Assembly (NCBI RefSeq): GCF_000003815.2
Contig: NC_049989.1
Span: 3,781,580-3,845,579 of the forward strand
DNA from: Branchiostoma floridae
Taxonomy: Eukaryota; Chordata; Leptocardii; Amphioxiformes; Branchiostomatidae
DNA length: 64,000 bases
Direction of reading: 5' to 3'
The position numbers were made by a program, and so were the translations under genes. The notes below the pieces were generated by a model, which did not search any database, was not told the origin of the DNA, and saw only the letters and a list, made by a program, of their open reading frames with translations. Below are positions 29,812 through 42,800 of the stretch, piece after piece; within the stretch, counting starts at the first letter, position 1; every line of letters begins with the position of its first letter.

Positions 29812-31665
29812 TGTGTTACCCCTTGACTCTTCACAGCGATGAAATACGTACCCACGCGTGACAAAGGAGACCTATTATTGCAGTGATCATAGAGCGATGT
29901 CAAATCTGAATATCACGATGACAAGATGCTCGGGTCTACATTATTCTCACAACAAATCGCTTTCTGTGTGTTCCCAAGCGGCAACTCATTTTTAATGGCG
30001 GCATCAGTCATGCCAGTTATTACAGACAAATGCGCCTCAGCTCAGCGAGGAAATGCCTCCTTTCGTTCATGACGAGAATGTATCATCAACACAGGAAGGT
30101 CGCCCAAGGGCAATGAAAGCAGAGTCTGAGCGCAGTACTCAAACATCAGGCACTTGGAACCATCAGGCTATGTGTCTTAAATGCTTTACTTCCTCACAAG
30201 AATATAAAATGTTTGCAAATAATTTTAAAGACAGACCAGAACTTTTAGGAGTTATATGTACCCGAATTTTGCAAGAAAACTCTTCACTGCCATAGCAGTT
30301 AGTTAACCACAACATCACTTTAATATATGAAATTGAGTTTTCCCTTAAATATGTTAAAGCAACGATGATATAAGAACAAGAGGTAATCAGAGTATTGTCA
30401 AAGATTGAACAAGCGTTGTGCAATGGTTGGGGGATGAGTCAGAATTACCATTCCATATGTTCTGGAAATCCACCACATTTGAAACATTTCCCTAGACTGG
30501 GTGCCATCCTAGTTCTGCTTTTTTGTTTTCAGTAGTGTTCTTGTGTGTTCGTTTTTGTCCGTGAGTGTCTGTCTGCCTGTCTGTCTGCCTGTCTGCCTAT
30601 CTGTGAACACGTTAACTCGATAATGTCTAGATGGGTTGTAATAATACTCAGTGTGTGGGTAGGTGCTGATGATGCTTGTAAATGGTTAGATTTTGGGACT
30701 CCTAGCGGCTTGCTGGTACTGCAATGGAACTTCCAGTTTCGACATCTCGTGTTCTGGACAAGCTATGACCACGATGGTTTGTAGATAGCTCTTGTTTTGT
30801 ATGTTATCTTTTTGAAATATTTTTTTAAATCTTTTTAGAATTGGTTTATTATGATATCATCCACAAAATGTTTACACCAAAGATTTGTCTTCTATGCCAT
30901 TTAAGCCTTACTTAGTCATCAATGAAACATGAAAGCTTGTAGAAGAAAGCAAGATGGGCAACTTGACTTTCGTATTTTCATATATCTTTTCACTTTCAAC
31001 AAAAGTTAGTTGTAATCATAGAACCTACAAAGTAATAATGCCAAGGGGTTATCTTCTACTTCAGCTAACCTGTAAGTTAACTAGTCATGAATAACACGAA
31101 TGTTTTCAGCAGTACACAATATTAATATAGGCACGCGGCAGCTTAGATCTTCAACTAAAAGCTTGTTACATAAGCCAGGCAATAATAAAGAAAAAGAAGT
31201 TTGTTAGTTAAGCTGTACTTAGTCATGATTAACGTAAAACCCTCTGCCAGCAAACATCACATAACTGGTAAATAACTGGTCAATAAAGTTATAGAAGCCA
31301 CAGGAAAATGAATATATATGTTTCTTTTCTACACCGGTTAAGCTACATTTAGTGATGATAAACTTCAAACCGGTAGAAAACTTCACATTACAGAGGAACA
31401 ACGATAAAATAAAGGCTGTTTCAAGTGCTCAAGCGTAAAGGCTCGTCAATCTTATGTTATGTAATCTTGGTTTGGAACTCAATATAGCACAGTCCAGTAC
31501 CCGGCAAACCCCAATCATTATATATCCCTCTATCATTGCCAAGCAAGGTCCAACTGTAAACTTGGCTTAGCTAAATCGATAACAATCTGGGAAAACGTTA
31601 CTCGTGACGGAACCGAACCTTCATGTGACAGGAAGTCAAGGTCATTCAACTTGAATATCATGTCA
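29812..31665. other. No gene seen
   Basis: A TCTG/CCTG simple repeat lies near 30570-30600. No domain in any frame. The region near 30660-30790 resembles the repeat-like block at 27.4-27.6 kb (GGTACTG.AA.GGAACTT, TTGTTC/GTGTTC) and may be the same old interspersed family. Confidence 0.35.
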
Positions 31666-32060
31666 TGTTCTGTTCTGTTCAGTTCTACCATATTCTGTAC
31701 ATGTGTTGTTTTGTTCTGTTTTATGGTATGCTAGCTTTTTTTATGTTATGCTGCTATTTACATAGGAGCGAACTACTACCCGGATGGTACCCAGGCTAAT
31801 GTTATGCTAGAAGCCTGTTACGTTATGTTGTTATTCTGTTCTGTTCTGTTATATTACGTAATGTTATGTTATGTTCCGTTCTGTTGTTCTGTTATGATAT
31901 GTTATGTCATGTTTTCAGGGACCCAATGTGTGCTAGTAAGCTTGTGTTATTTTATGTTATCCTAGAAGTTTGTTATGTTAATGCTGTTATTTTGTTCCCT
32001 TCTGTTCTGTTATGTATAGTTCTGTTCTGTTCTGGTCTGATATGCAATGTTCAGGGACCC
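31666..32060. repeat. Degenerate TTCTG/TTATG pentanucleotide satellite
   Basis: Long imperfect runs of TTCTG and TTATG pentamers occupy most of this stretch. It is interrupted near 31760-31810 and 31915-31950, and CAGGGACCCA occurs at both 31916 and 32053. Frames running through it are repeat artefacts. Confidence 0.75.
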
Positions 32061-33464
32061 ACTGTAGCCCAGCCCCAGTAATGTCCCATTCTTCTTCGCT
32101 CACTAATTGCCGGAGACTTGTCAACCCAGTCTGGGTAAATCGATACCAATCTGTACAAATGTAGCCGTCTCATGGTTACTCTCAACTCTCTTAAGGATAA
32201 TAACTCATGGTAAGGTCCTTCAACTCAATATACAGATAAAATTAACAATGTCTGTGACTGCTTTGGTTAGTGTGTGGTGTGGTGAGGTTGCGAAATCGTG
32301 TAGATCCCAATATCTACTCACATGCAAAAAATATACAAAGCTATCCAAAGGATCTTGAGTTATAGGTGCGAACGTTTGAACACGCAAAACAGTGTCAAAA
32401 ACAACCTCCTATAGCCAGAGGTAATAAAACTGTTTAAAGGGCACGTGAAACTTTGGTTGTCTGTACTTGAAGGACTGTGTTGATGTCCGTTACTACCGAG
32501 AGAAGATCTCTGTGGAATACGTTCCACCAGGGAGAGCATAATTCATCGAGAACGTCTGCAGCTACAATATCCTTTATTACCTCTGAGGAAGAGGTACATC
32601 CCTAAAGCTAAGGGCACTTGATATTACTTCGGGGGTTTCCGTCGTGGCAAGTCTGCGGTGACATGATAGCGCTCATGTGTCAGGCACCGGGGACTGTCTC
32701 TCACAGTAACAATTCCGGAATGTCACGAAGAGAAATATTGAAGCAATTTCTTGTTGTCCCTTAAGAAGGACCTACTGAACTTGATCATTACCCTTTTCTG
32801 TGTCTTGGGTCAGAGTGTGGTCACGGGGGAAATCATGGTTGAGAAGTGATCAGCAGATACGCCACGTGTGGTAGGTCTGAGGAGGGTTTGGCACATCTTC
32901 AAATCATGCATTACGCAAAAAACAACTATACACGAACATCCCTATACACGAGCATGGGAAAAATTGATTACATCTTATCTTAAACTAGAGTTCCAAGACC
33001 CCATACATTAGGCAAATATCTTTGTGTTTGTCATTAATTATGCAAATAAGGCCTTCATTTGCATATATATTTTAGCTGACACTCTCCTCCAAATAACAGA
33101 CGTACACAGTCTATGTTGAGAGAAGAAAGAAGATTTAAATTTGAAAAATTAGATTCTAACGTGCACAATTAATTTTGAAGTATATGAGGCGTCACTTAAG
33201 CTTTCTACACACCGAAATCATGACGATCCGTCAACCCCTTCTTGAGTTATTCCCTTTCAAAATCTGACACTTAACGGGCCCCTGCAGTTTAAAAACAAGC
33301 CGCGTACACCACTTACTTTCTGCCCCAAAATCATGACCACAGCATTTCCAGAACTCGAGATATCAAACCCGGAATTTCCACTGCATTACCGTACCTAGCT
33401 GCTAGGGGCCCAAAACATTTTCAGGTCTAGTCAAGGCCTACCCACATACTGAATTTCAATTCAA
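32061..33464. other. No gene; interspersed-repeat-like sequence
   Basis: No gene. The stretch from about 32960 has phrases such as AATCATGACGATCCGTCAA and CTTGAGTTATTCCC, followed by AACTCGAGATATC. This is the style of a dispersed repeat with internally repeated paragraphs, but no class or ends can be fixed. Confidence 0.35.
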
Positions 33465-33712
33465 TCCATTTAGGTGTTCGAGAGTTATGCTGGTCTTCTA
33501 CACACAAACACATAAACACACATACAAACGCTACTCAAAATATAACCTAAGGTAATAAAATATATGACATATTATCTTATCAAGGTGATCCATTAAGGTG
33601 TTCTAGAGTTATGCTGGTCTTCTACACACAAACAAATAAACACACACACAAACGCTACCCAAAATATAACCTAAGGTAATAAAATATATGACATATTATC
33701 TTATCAAGGTGA
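33465..33712. repeat. 122-bp tandem duplication
   Basis: GAGTTATGCTGGTCTTCTAC, CAAACGCTAC.CAAAATATAA and ATGACATATTATCTTATCAAGGTGAT each occur twice about 122 bp apart with very few differences, so the duplication is recent. Each unit contains a CA-rich stretch. Confidence 0.85.
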
Positions 33713-36700
33713 TAATATTTCATGTATACATATATACATTTAATGTATATATTATATTGAATATAATAGAAACATGTCTATCTTGTTTTATTTTCAAGCC
33801 AAAAGTCAGTAACAAAGACGTGTTAAATCCTAACACAATAGCAGACTTTTTCCAATGTGTGACGAAACCGCCAAATGTCGATCTGTCATGGTCAAGCAGC
33901 GTGGCGTCCTTTTAAATGTCAAACATCTTCTGTGATGGTTTCATAAAGATGTGAATAGAGGTTTCGCTCCAATTCCTCCTTACGCTGAATTTGTCACGCC
34001 CATTGTACGTACCCACCGACCCCTTTCCTACCCTACTGTGATACCCACCAGGAAGTGGCTGCTTCGTGAGATTGTGTGACTGCAGGGTTCTGTTTGACTT
34101 CGTGACTACCACTCATTTATGACATACTGTGGAGACTGTCACGACAGATCTGTTTCCAATAAGTCTCTTACTGCCTGCGGCTGATACTAGCAGTCAGAAT
34201 ACAAATCTAGCCAACACAACATGCGGCAAACATTCGACCCATCACCCAGTACACGCACACACACTAATTAACTCTATACCATAAAAGCTGTTTCCTGTCA
34301 GATGCGAGGAGATCGTCTTTCACCTTAGAAGCCCTTGTCTTAGCCACTCTATTCATCACACGTCTTCATTACAAGCAGAGTGTCAGTTCTCAGCTTAAGA
34401 TGGAATTGCATTTCTCGGTACTTTACGGCGGGGATTACAGTTTGTCTTCATCAGCACTATCTGAACGTGCCCCCGCGGACTAATGATAATAACTATGTAT
34501 GCATGATGAAACTGCTACACAAAGACTTTAAGAATTCCGTTCTTTGAACCAAGAAGGTCAAAATGTTCTATGGGATAGAGTTGCTCTGTTTTCGTTTGAA
34601 TCATACATCCATGAACTGCTACCTTCGAGCCACAAGGTACCTGATACAGTAATCATAAAGAACACAGAACATGGAGAAGCCTGTCATAGATTATTCGATT
34701 TTCTTTGAAATACAATCCTTTTAGTTTGATTTCCAATTTGTGACACAAAACACGCATTACGTGTTTACACTGGGTTATATATCTCGTCAAAAGAATCCAC
34801 GTATTATGCACTTTACTTTGGCTTGCATATCATAAATCAATACAAGGATGTCTAGCACACAGGAAAACGATTCGCGTGATGTATCAAAGCGCGATAAAGA
34901 ATCTGTCAAAATTCTATGGAATGGAGAGAAATGGTCACTAAATCCACAAAGGCCACGGAAGATCACAAGGCTTAATTTAATCTTTGATCATCTTCGAAAA
35001 TGAAAAATGTCGGTCGTTGATGAAAAAGTAATAGGTAGACTTAGCGGATCTGGTGACTATATACTATGATGTACTTTTAAGGATTATCATATTGAGTGAT
35101 AAATTGGACTGATTCGAGGCAATGGCTGGTGGTGTTCGAAGAGGGATTTTCCGGCTTTATACGGCTTTTACTCATGTAGACCGTGTAATCACAACAGACA
35201 AGTACATTCTTCCTCCATACAAATCACTGAACTAAAACTTTCATCAGAATGGCTCCATCGTTCTTTTCTCACCACTCTCTCAGCGGGTTAATAAGAATGA
35301 AGTTCACATACTGAGTGTTAATCAGATGAAGCAGTATGTATCTCTTTTAAACTTATTGGTATGGCTCAGCCGGGGATCGGATTCAGGACGTACCCAATAC
35401 AATACGAACACCACATTCCATAGGTCATTACACCGTTGAAGATGGATGGCCATATCAATTGCATGTTTTTTTAGGGTTTTGAAGACAGATGCCTGCTTCT
35501 AAGCTGTTTTTAAAAGCCCTGCCTGCAAGCTTTCAGCACGTCCTGGAGGTTATAAAAGGTTAATTATCCTGCCATCCTTCGGACCATTTGACGCTTATTT
35601 GTGATGATTGATTGTTCCTACCTTCACGGAAATCATGTTTTATCGCGAAGCGGTGATTGGGTTTTCATGGGTAACAAGGCCATAGTCATAAACATACAGG
35701 AAATATTCATCAGAATACAGCAAGAGGTGGGACATATTTTTTTTTATATTATGTGTACCATCTGCGATTGTGTGATTGCTAGTAATATACACATGCAATT
35801 CATGGCCCTGTTGATGCTGGTCGATACATATGTGAAGGGCATATGAGGTCATGTGTGCGAAGTCGTTTGCTTAAAAATGTCGTGCCGAAAGTATGCGAAA
35901 TGCATGCTAACACGTTCCAGCACTCATAAAAATCTACCTTTGAAGATATGCAGAAAGCAGCTGTGTACGTCTTTTGGAACCGTATGATGTGGTGCTTCCG
36001 ACTTGTTATGACAATATATACAGCGCGTGGCCTTAGGTTACCGTTGTAAACGAAAGAGACCTTGTGTTTTATGGGAAATGAACTTGTAGATGAGTGCGTG
36101 GGCTGGACGTCAACAGTCGCGCTCCAGATCCTACAGGCCACTTGTGGGATGTTGAGTAGCGGCCACTTAACCTGGAGGATGTGAGAGAAAGCCACAAGGT
36201 GAATGCTAAATTGACCTTCTCCTAAAACCGAGGGCACCTGGGACCGATCTGCAAGACTAAATCACCCACACACGATAATCTTCAAACCTTTACCAGGATA
36301 ATGTTTTCAAAGTGGACTCCACGGGATTGCCGGGGGGGGGGGGGTAGAAACCAAGAAGGACATGGATATCTCAATGGTGCTTTTTTACTCAGCTATAATG
36401 GGGACCAACGCAGCGTTTAGCCGTATAGATAAGTTACCATTGCTGGTTCGGAAGAGGATCACTGACTTATTGTCCTTCACCAATGTTATGTTGCGGAAAT
36501 GGAGACAAGACAAGATGCTGCATGCGAATTGAAGCACGTACATGGACAGAAATTTACGTGGATATGTTTTGTATATTCTACTTCTTCAGGCCACGAACGG
36601 AGCTTGCCTCTTGAGTCGTGTCACAGCTACAGCTGTCCTATATGTGCTATTGTCTGTCTTCTTTCTCTTGCCTACTATCTCTGTAACACGCAAAAGAAGT

Positions 36701-37789
36701 AAGTCTTTAACGGCTTCCTGAAAATCTGTAACTTGTAATCCTCCGCCACGTCTTCATCATTGTTACTGACAAGAATGAACAGCTGCATGAGGATTCAATA
36801 AAAATTGATGATTAATAATTAAATTAATGACTATTGTCGTTTTACTTCGATAATTTTCCTTGTTATGCCTGTGGTAATATTCTGTAAACTCTATATCTTT
36901 AGCAGCGTTGAATATTGTCGCTCAAGGCGTCTGTAAGAGGCCCTACGTTCTTTGATATCTCCATGAAGATAACTGAGATGATTGAAAAGTTATAACCATG
37001 ATAAGGATGAAGTAATTCTGAGCGTCGCTATGCCGCGACTGGCTTCCCGTTTATACACCCAAGAGATTACCACCCAGATTGCCTTCTTATTAGAAAAATT
37101 AATTTTTGACAAGGTTCCTCCTTGAAATCCCTGAACACCCTATCTAATACGATTTCACTCTATCCAATATACTTTCATGGGCATGCGATAGCTGCACCGA
37201 TAACAGTAAAGGGCGTGAAGCATGACTTTCAAATATTCAAAGATCATGAAGTATGGAGTAGTGTATTCTGCTCACCCTTGTGGTTTCATCATCGTCAGAT
37301 CACCATAAGTAAGTGATACATCAACAGCTTATATATATGCGTCTACTTCTGATACACTTGTGAACACTTCTGTGATCAAACGGGGCAACAGCAGGGGCTT
37401 AAGATTAGAATATCACTGAGCTGAAGATGGGGGAGAGCGGGAGTCCTGGATTGCTGTTGTATCATTTGAGCGTCTACTTTTCAAATCCTCTTCGGCTCCC
37501 ATTCCACAGATGGCGATCGCGCTGGGACCTAAAAGTACATTGGAATTGTGTAAACCATAACTTTATAACTGAATACTAGTATCACACAAAATGTAATAGT
37601 ATGACTGAAAGGGCAACACACAATGCACAAAAATTCCTTTTTTTTATCTATGAAACTCGTTCATCGTTACCTTGCTACCCTTTGAAATCCAAATTGTCTT
37701 CAGATTGATTTTTCCTTACCTTTGTTTTCTTTGGAATCCAAATTGTCTTCTGTCTGAATTGTCTAACAACGTTTCCTATTGTCTTCATT
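33713..37789. other. No gene seen
   Basis: No domain-bearing frame. A poly-G run lies at about 36330-36342. The reading frames at 35601-35852 and 35800-36237 have no family resemblance and overlap on opposite strands. Confidence 0.4.
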
Positions 37790-37935
37790 CATAGTTAGAG
37801 TATAAAAGACCTGTTTCTTCCAGATCACTTCAGTGTCTCTGACGAAGGATAGTGGATTCTATCCGAAACGTCTGGCCGTTTCCAAAACCATATCTACTTT
37901 TTGGTGCATCTTATTACCTGGATGTCTAACCTACA
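37790..37935 (+). mobile_element. Penelope-like element fragment with hammerhead-like motif
   Basis: CTGACGA (37839-37845) is followed by A, then GGATAG, a 6-base loop and CTATCC (perfect 6-bp stem), then GAAACG (37865-37870). This is the CUGANGA / stem II / GAAA arrangement of a hammerhead ribozyme. Downstream ACG...CGT could close a very short stem III before TTC. Penelope-like retroelements are known to carry minimal hammerhead motifs in their terminal repeats. Weak points: an extra A between the core and stem II, and stem I is not evident. TATAAAAG lies about 40 bp upstream. No reverse-transcriptase ORF is nearby, so at most a terminal fragment. Confidence 0.4.
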
Positions 37936-37995
37936 TCGACGTAACTCGTTCATCGCACTGTTTAATTTCAGATCTCAGCCTGGTCGCAGTGAGGT

Positions 37996-38009
37996 CACAC
38001 ACACACACA

Positions 38010-38065
<56 letters not shown>
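37996..38065. repeat. CA microsatellite
   Basis: About 35 CA dinucleotides with one TA interruption. Confidence 0.97.
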
Positions 38066-38070
<5 letters not shown>

Positions 38071-39324
38071 ACCGTGTACTAATTGATTACGACCTTTGTG
38101 AAAGTTGGTCTTGATCGATACCAAAGATTAGCCCATACAAGAAATTGGGGACGTAAAATGTGCTTGCAAACTTTTATGTCATTATTCTTCCGGCTCTCCA
38201 CAGTGGCACTGATAGATAATGCAGACCGTTCCGCCCCTTTGGTGTCACTATGACTTATCACTCACATAGAATTGGCTTTCTTCCATCTGGACTAGGCATT
38301 CGTACGCAACTGTATGGCACCGTCTATAGCGACCTGTTGACGTGTTCCCATTTTTTTCAAAGACACAAAAGGCATTTTCCTACATCCGGCGACAGTTTCT
38401 TCAAGAACTTTCTGACAACCGGAAATTGAACTGCAATAGGAAAAAGAAATGGCCACAATTTATCGCACCTCGGTGGGGATATTGCCTATTACGCGGACAT
38501 GGCATCAGAAACGTTGCTATAGATCTACGGTGGATATACAGGCTTCAGAACACACATTGCAAATTGTGTCCACACATGAAAAAAATGTGGAATACATTAA
38601 AAGGCAGACAATGTGTGTTAGGATTGGATTTCAAGAAATACCATCACTGAGAATCAAATGAAACATCTGAACATACGAAAGGATATAATTTTAAAAAGTA
38701 TTGGCTGTTCTGGTAAATTTTTGTTTGTTTTCTTTTGAAATCGCATGCATCACCAAATTAAACGATCTAGCAAAGGCAACTTTTTTTAGATACTCCACTT
38801 CATATGGATTGAGTTGGATTATCACGCAATTTTGTTCTACTGTCTACACGATGCAATTGATGCCTTCCACATTTTACTTCCACAATCGTGAGCTGTTCAG
38901 CATGCATACGGAGATACAGGGCGCTATAAGGAAGCTCATCTGTCGTACGGCTGATTGCTGTTGGCGCCGATTATCTTACTCCGGTAATTGCACGTTGTCA
39001 GCAGAAGCTCATGCCTGTATATTTATGACGATATTGCCACAAGAATGCTTACAATGGTAGATCTCAGACAAATGAAGAAGCAGATAAAACTTTTGTCAAG
39101 CATTGGACTAGGAGTGGATCTATCTGTGGGCTTCCAGAGACCTGGAGACGAAGACCACATGCCTATAGTTAGTTGTCATCTTTCGTGACAACACATATCA
39201 TCCCACGGCATATAGCTGAGTTTTGATTACATGAATAACACACAAGCTTCACCTTGAGCTTCACACGTCTCTCTGATGTCTTCATTCAAATCTCTTATTT
39301 GAAAAATGAGGTGCTCAAGATGCA

Positions 39325-39328
<4 letters not shown>
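38066..39328. other. No gene seen
   Basis: Short frames only (the longest on the plus strand are about 100-120 codons at 38342-38650 and 38701-39060). None shows a domain, and two overlap in different phases. Confidence 0.4.

Positions 39329-39388
<60 letters not shown>
39329..39388. repeat. TA microsatellite
   Basis: About 30 uninterrupted TA dinucleotides. Confidence 0.97.
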
Positions 39389-39390
<2 letters not shown>

Positions 39391-41436
39391 CACTTATATT
39401 AGAAGACTAATTAAAGACGGTCGTCCGGATCCTTTTTACCTGAAAAGGTAGACTGTCTCACTGTATGCTGTCATTTACATGTCGGTCCAATGCCAATGGA
39501 AAATTTATACATCTTCATTAGTTTGCTGCTGTTTTTTTACTTTTTGATTAGCTGTCAAATCCTTTCTTTAGGCCATTATTAGTCATGTGACAGTATTTGC
39601 ATTTACATTTACATTTACATTTACAATTTACAACTGTTACAGTATTTAGGGCAGCGCTATTTGTACTGTACAGTCCAAACGATATCATTGTTGGTCTTAC
39701 ATTAAAAACATACCCGCGCGTATATTAGATCCAAGTATATCAACGAGGGCGTCGCCTGTCAGTAACTTATCAACTGTGCGAAATGGCTGTTTCTGTGCCA
39801 CAAGCTTCCCCGATTATCAAACGCAATATTTCCGTATCTGATTGTCATCCGAAATGTCAAAACCCATTTATCTGACTTCTGATACATGTATGATCCCACT
39901 CCGCTAACTCCGGGGCGTATAGACGTAGATGTTATTGGACCGGAAGAAGATATGAAATATATGAATTTCTGGGGGTAGTCATGAAACGATGTCGATAAAT
40001 AAAGAAGGGCTGCAAAATGGAATCTCTGCCCTTCATAATGAACGTATCAAAGTCTAATAAAGACAGGCAGCTTAGTTGCGGAATTCACGCTCCTCCCGCC
40101 AAACCATACCTGGTCTGTTGATACAGTGTGAGGCTACGATAGACATAATGTCTCTTAGAGGGAAATTTGGAGATGAATCTTAACAAAACCAAAGCGATAT
40201 ATGTCCTCTATCTGCCTCCCCATGACTTTGCTGCCGACCGTTTTTAAACCAAGGTTAGCGGCGGGTTGGGCGTAACCTGGAATCCATCCCCAGTTAGCTC
40301 TATTGATCACATCCTAGCAGAATATGGCTTTTCTGATTTTGACGTTACAAAAGTTACAGTCGGCTGGCGCAGGCGATTTTCAAAAACGGGTAGTCAACAT
40401 CACCGATCATCTCCCAACCAAAGAAGACCCTGTCATGTTATGGTCCGGGTGTATAAGTGACAAGGGCTAAGATACTGTACGATTTTTTAAAGGTTGAACG
40501 TCATCTCCTCATTCAGTAGCCCTGGCACACCTAAACCTTCAGCCGAGGCTTGCCTTACTACAAGCGCTTAAACTCATGGGTACGTGTTTATGTTAAACAT
40601 CCTGTTCACTCAGAACATCCGCACTTCAATCAGACCAAACTCATTAGGCACTAATCCATCAGGTTAAGTGGTCTTTCGAGTCGACTGAAGACGCTATCAT
40701 CAATCCCTGCCAGTTCGGGTGCGTGGCATTGAGAAGCTGTCCAACCCCATTTCGTATAACACAGGCACATTCCTAAGGTGCTTGATCCAATCTTCGCCAA
40801 CCGTTATGTGTCACTCAAACTCAAAAACAAGTAGTAAAGAACAAATTGGAGGGAATTGTCCAACACACGCCTTGCAAAACTTTTCTTCCTCATCACATAA
40901 ACGTGCTTTGCATTCATATTTCTTTGGTGATATGTACATTCAGCGTTGTTGTTCAGTTTACGTAATGTTATCTATCAAAACGTTGACAATTTGGAAATAG
41001 ATATTTACTTAGTATAACATCCTGGACTAAAAACGGACTTACTATACATATTCGTATTGTTAGTATTGTGTTCCGTATGCAACTACTTCTTGACGGGAAA
41101 GTTTGTTCGCACAAAGTCTATCCCACAGCGAGACGTTAAGTAACAACGTTGTTATATCAAGGAGGTTGTATGGTTATATGAAGAACACACCTTCGCAAGC
41201 TTCACAACAACGTGACAGCAATCCTCCATATTCAAAGTACGAAAGCTGTACGTACAGAATGACATATAACTACACTTAAGTATAAATCCAAACATACAAC
41301 CGTGATTAAAGTTCAATTTCGCGCACGCTGCTAATGAGCCATGGAACAGTTGTGGATGAATATTGCCATATTATTGGGCGGCAATCCAGGAATCTGTTCT
41401 GTCAGGCCTCTCATTTAACAGGTGCACAAAATATCC
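39389..41436. other. No gene seen
   Basis: A short CATTTA hexamer run lies at about 39599-39624. No recognisable coding sequence or element ends. Confidence 0.4.
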
Positions 41437-41706
41437 TTTTTTTATAATTTACAAATATGTAAATTGGCAAATACAAAATTTTTTATAATCTATAAAAATA
41501 TGCAAATTGGTAAATACAATAATTTTTTATAAATTACAAATATGTAAATTGACAAATACAATATATAGATCCCTGCAGACTGAGTGTTGACTGTATCTCA
41601 TTGATCTCCTTTAAATAAAGATCTTTCATATAGATCTAAAAGGAGACCAATGAGGTAGTCAAAACTTAGTATGCAGGGTTCTATTGTACTTGCCAATTTA
41701 CATAAT
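41437..41706. repeat. AT-rich triplication plus fold-back MITE
   Basis: Three units of about 43 bp (TTTTTTATAATTTACAAATATG then TAAATTGGCAAATACAA) run from 41437 to about 41569. The last unit enters an inverted repeat. The arm at about 41534-41612 (ATCCCTGCAGACT, TCTCATTGATCTCCTTT) is mirrored at 41637-41706 (AAAGGAGACCAATGAGG, GTATGCAGGGTTCTA), leaving a 25-base centre. A fold-back MITE of unknown class with expanded left flank is the simplest reading. Confidence 0.65.
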
Positions 41707-42340
41707 ATGATCTGTATTAAATTTCACTAAAAAAACTTTTATTCAGCTGCCATGCTGCGGGAACCACAAAATATACACTTTTAGTTAAAAATAGCGAAAA
41801 GTGCCAGAAAAACGCAGAACATGAGGTGAACCTATGTTTGTTTAGCATACTTATGTGCCAAAAGTGACCTCTTTCATGATGAATTGAACTGAACTGAACC
41901 AAACGCAACGCTGTTAGATAAATTCGGACTACCGCTGGACTATTTGATATAGTAGAGCTGGCAAATTAAAAGCTCGCTGAAAACTTTTATTGTGCCGGAA
42001 TGTGTGTGTGGTGACGGCAATAAATTGTAAGGCACGAATCAGCATGGTGACAAATGTGCCTTTTAAAGCGCTAGACAAGCTGCAAATTAAGTCATGATTG
42101 CTGTACCCTAAAGTCTCATGTGGGCTGATCCGTCTATTGATCCAGTCAGCCGCGGAAATGGTGCGTTTTGTTTTCACAATCGGGACGTCTCTTTGACGAA
42201 TTGTGCGTTTCACCCAAGTGTTCCTTTCTACGCCTCTTGCGCTAGATTATCTGTATATTCATTCAAGTGCATAACAAAGCACCAATCCTAACTGAATATC
42301 AGATCCTTTTCTGGAGCTGCTTACATAAATTCTAAACTCT
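41707..42340. other. No gene seen
   Basis: No domain or element ends recognised. Confidence 0.4.
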
Positions 42341-42648
42341 AAAGTAACTTGCATCTATCCAATATCGCATATGGTACGATAGGTGTTCATCTCTCTCTCT
42401 CTCTCTTCACAGTAAAGTAACGCATATCTTTACTGGTGTTAGACGTCGTGTATATTGTCAGAAAGAGCACGGGAAATTGACATAAAGATTGGCAGTGGAA
42501 TTACAAGCTATGAATATGCTATTTGAATGGTCGTATGTGACTAAGTACGACTAGTACACTGCGGTAGTGACGTGGACACTGTTCAAGTATTTGGAAATGG
42601 GTAAAATAACGTTAATTGGCATCAAATGGCCCAGTGGCTAGGCTAGAG
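42341..42648. repeat. About 310-bp duplicated segment, copy A
   Basis: Shares with 44705-45020, in the same order and orientation, GAGCACGGGAAATTGACATA, a TAGTGACGTGGACACT block, TATTTGGAAATGGGTA and GTGGCTAGGCTAGAG. Copy A carries a CT microsatellite near 42390-42405 missing in copy B. The right end runs into the tRNA-like head of a SINE. Noncoding. Confidence 0.8.
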
Positions 42649-42800
42649 AGATCGAGAGGTCACTGGTTCGGTTCCTAAAATACTTTGTTAGATGCGGTGT
42701 CCTTTAGACTTTACGTGACTTTCTTCGGTCAAGTGTACAAATGGGTACCTGACTTCGGTTGGGGAGGTACGATAACTAAAAGCTTAAGGCAGTGATTTAA
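42625..42800 (+). repeat. tRNA-derived SINE
   Basis: An A-box-like TGGCCCAGTGGCTAGG (42627) and B-box-like GGTTCGGTTCC (42664) form the head. The body has GTGTACAAATGGGTACCTGACTTCGG and GGGGAGGTACG, matching the block order of the copies near 1, 16.3 and 18.9 kb. Confidence 0.65.

Noticed and set aside
31866-32081. 71-codon hydrophobic frame
   Set aside because: Runs through the TTCTG/TTATG pentanucleotide repeat.
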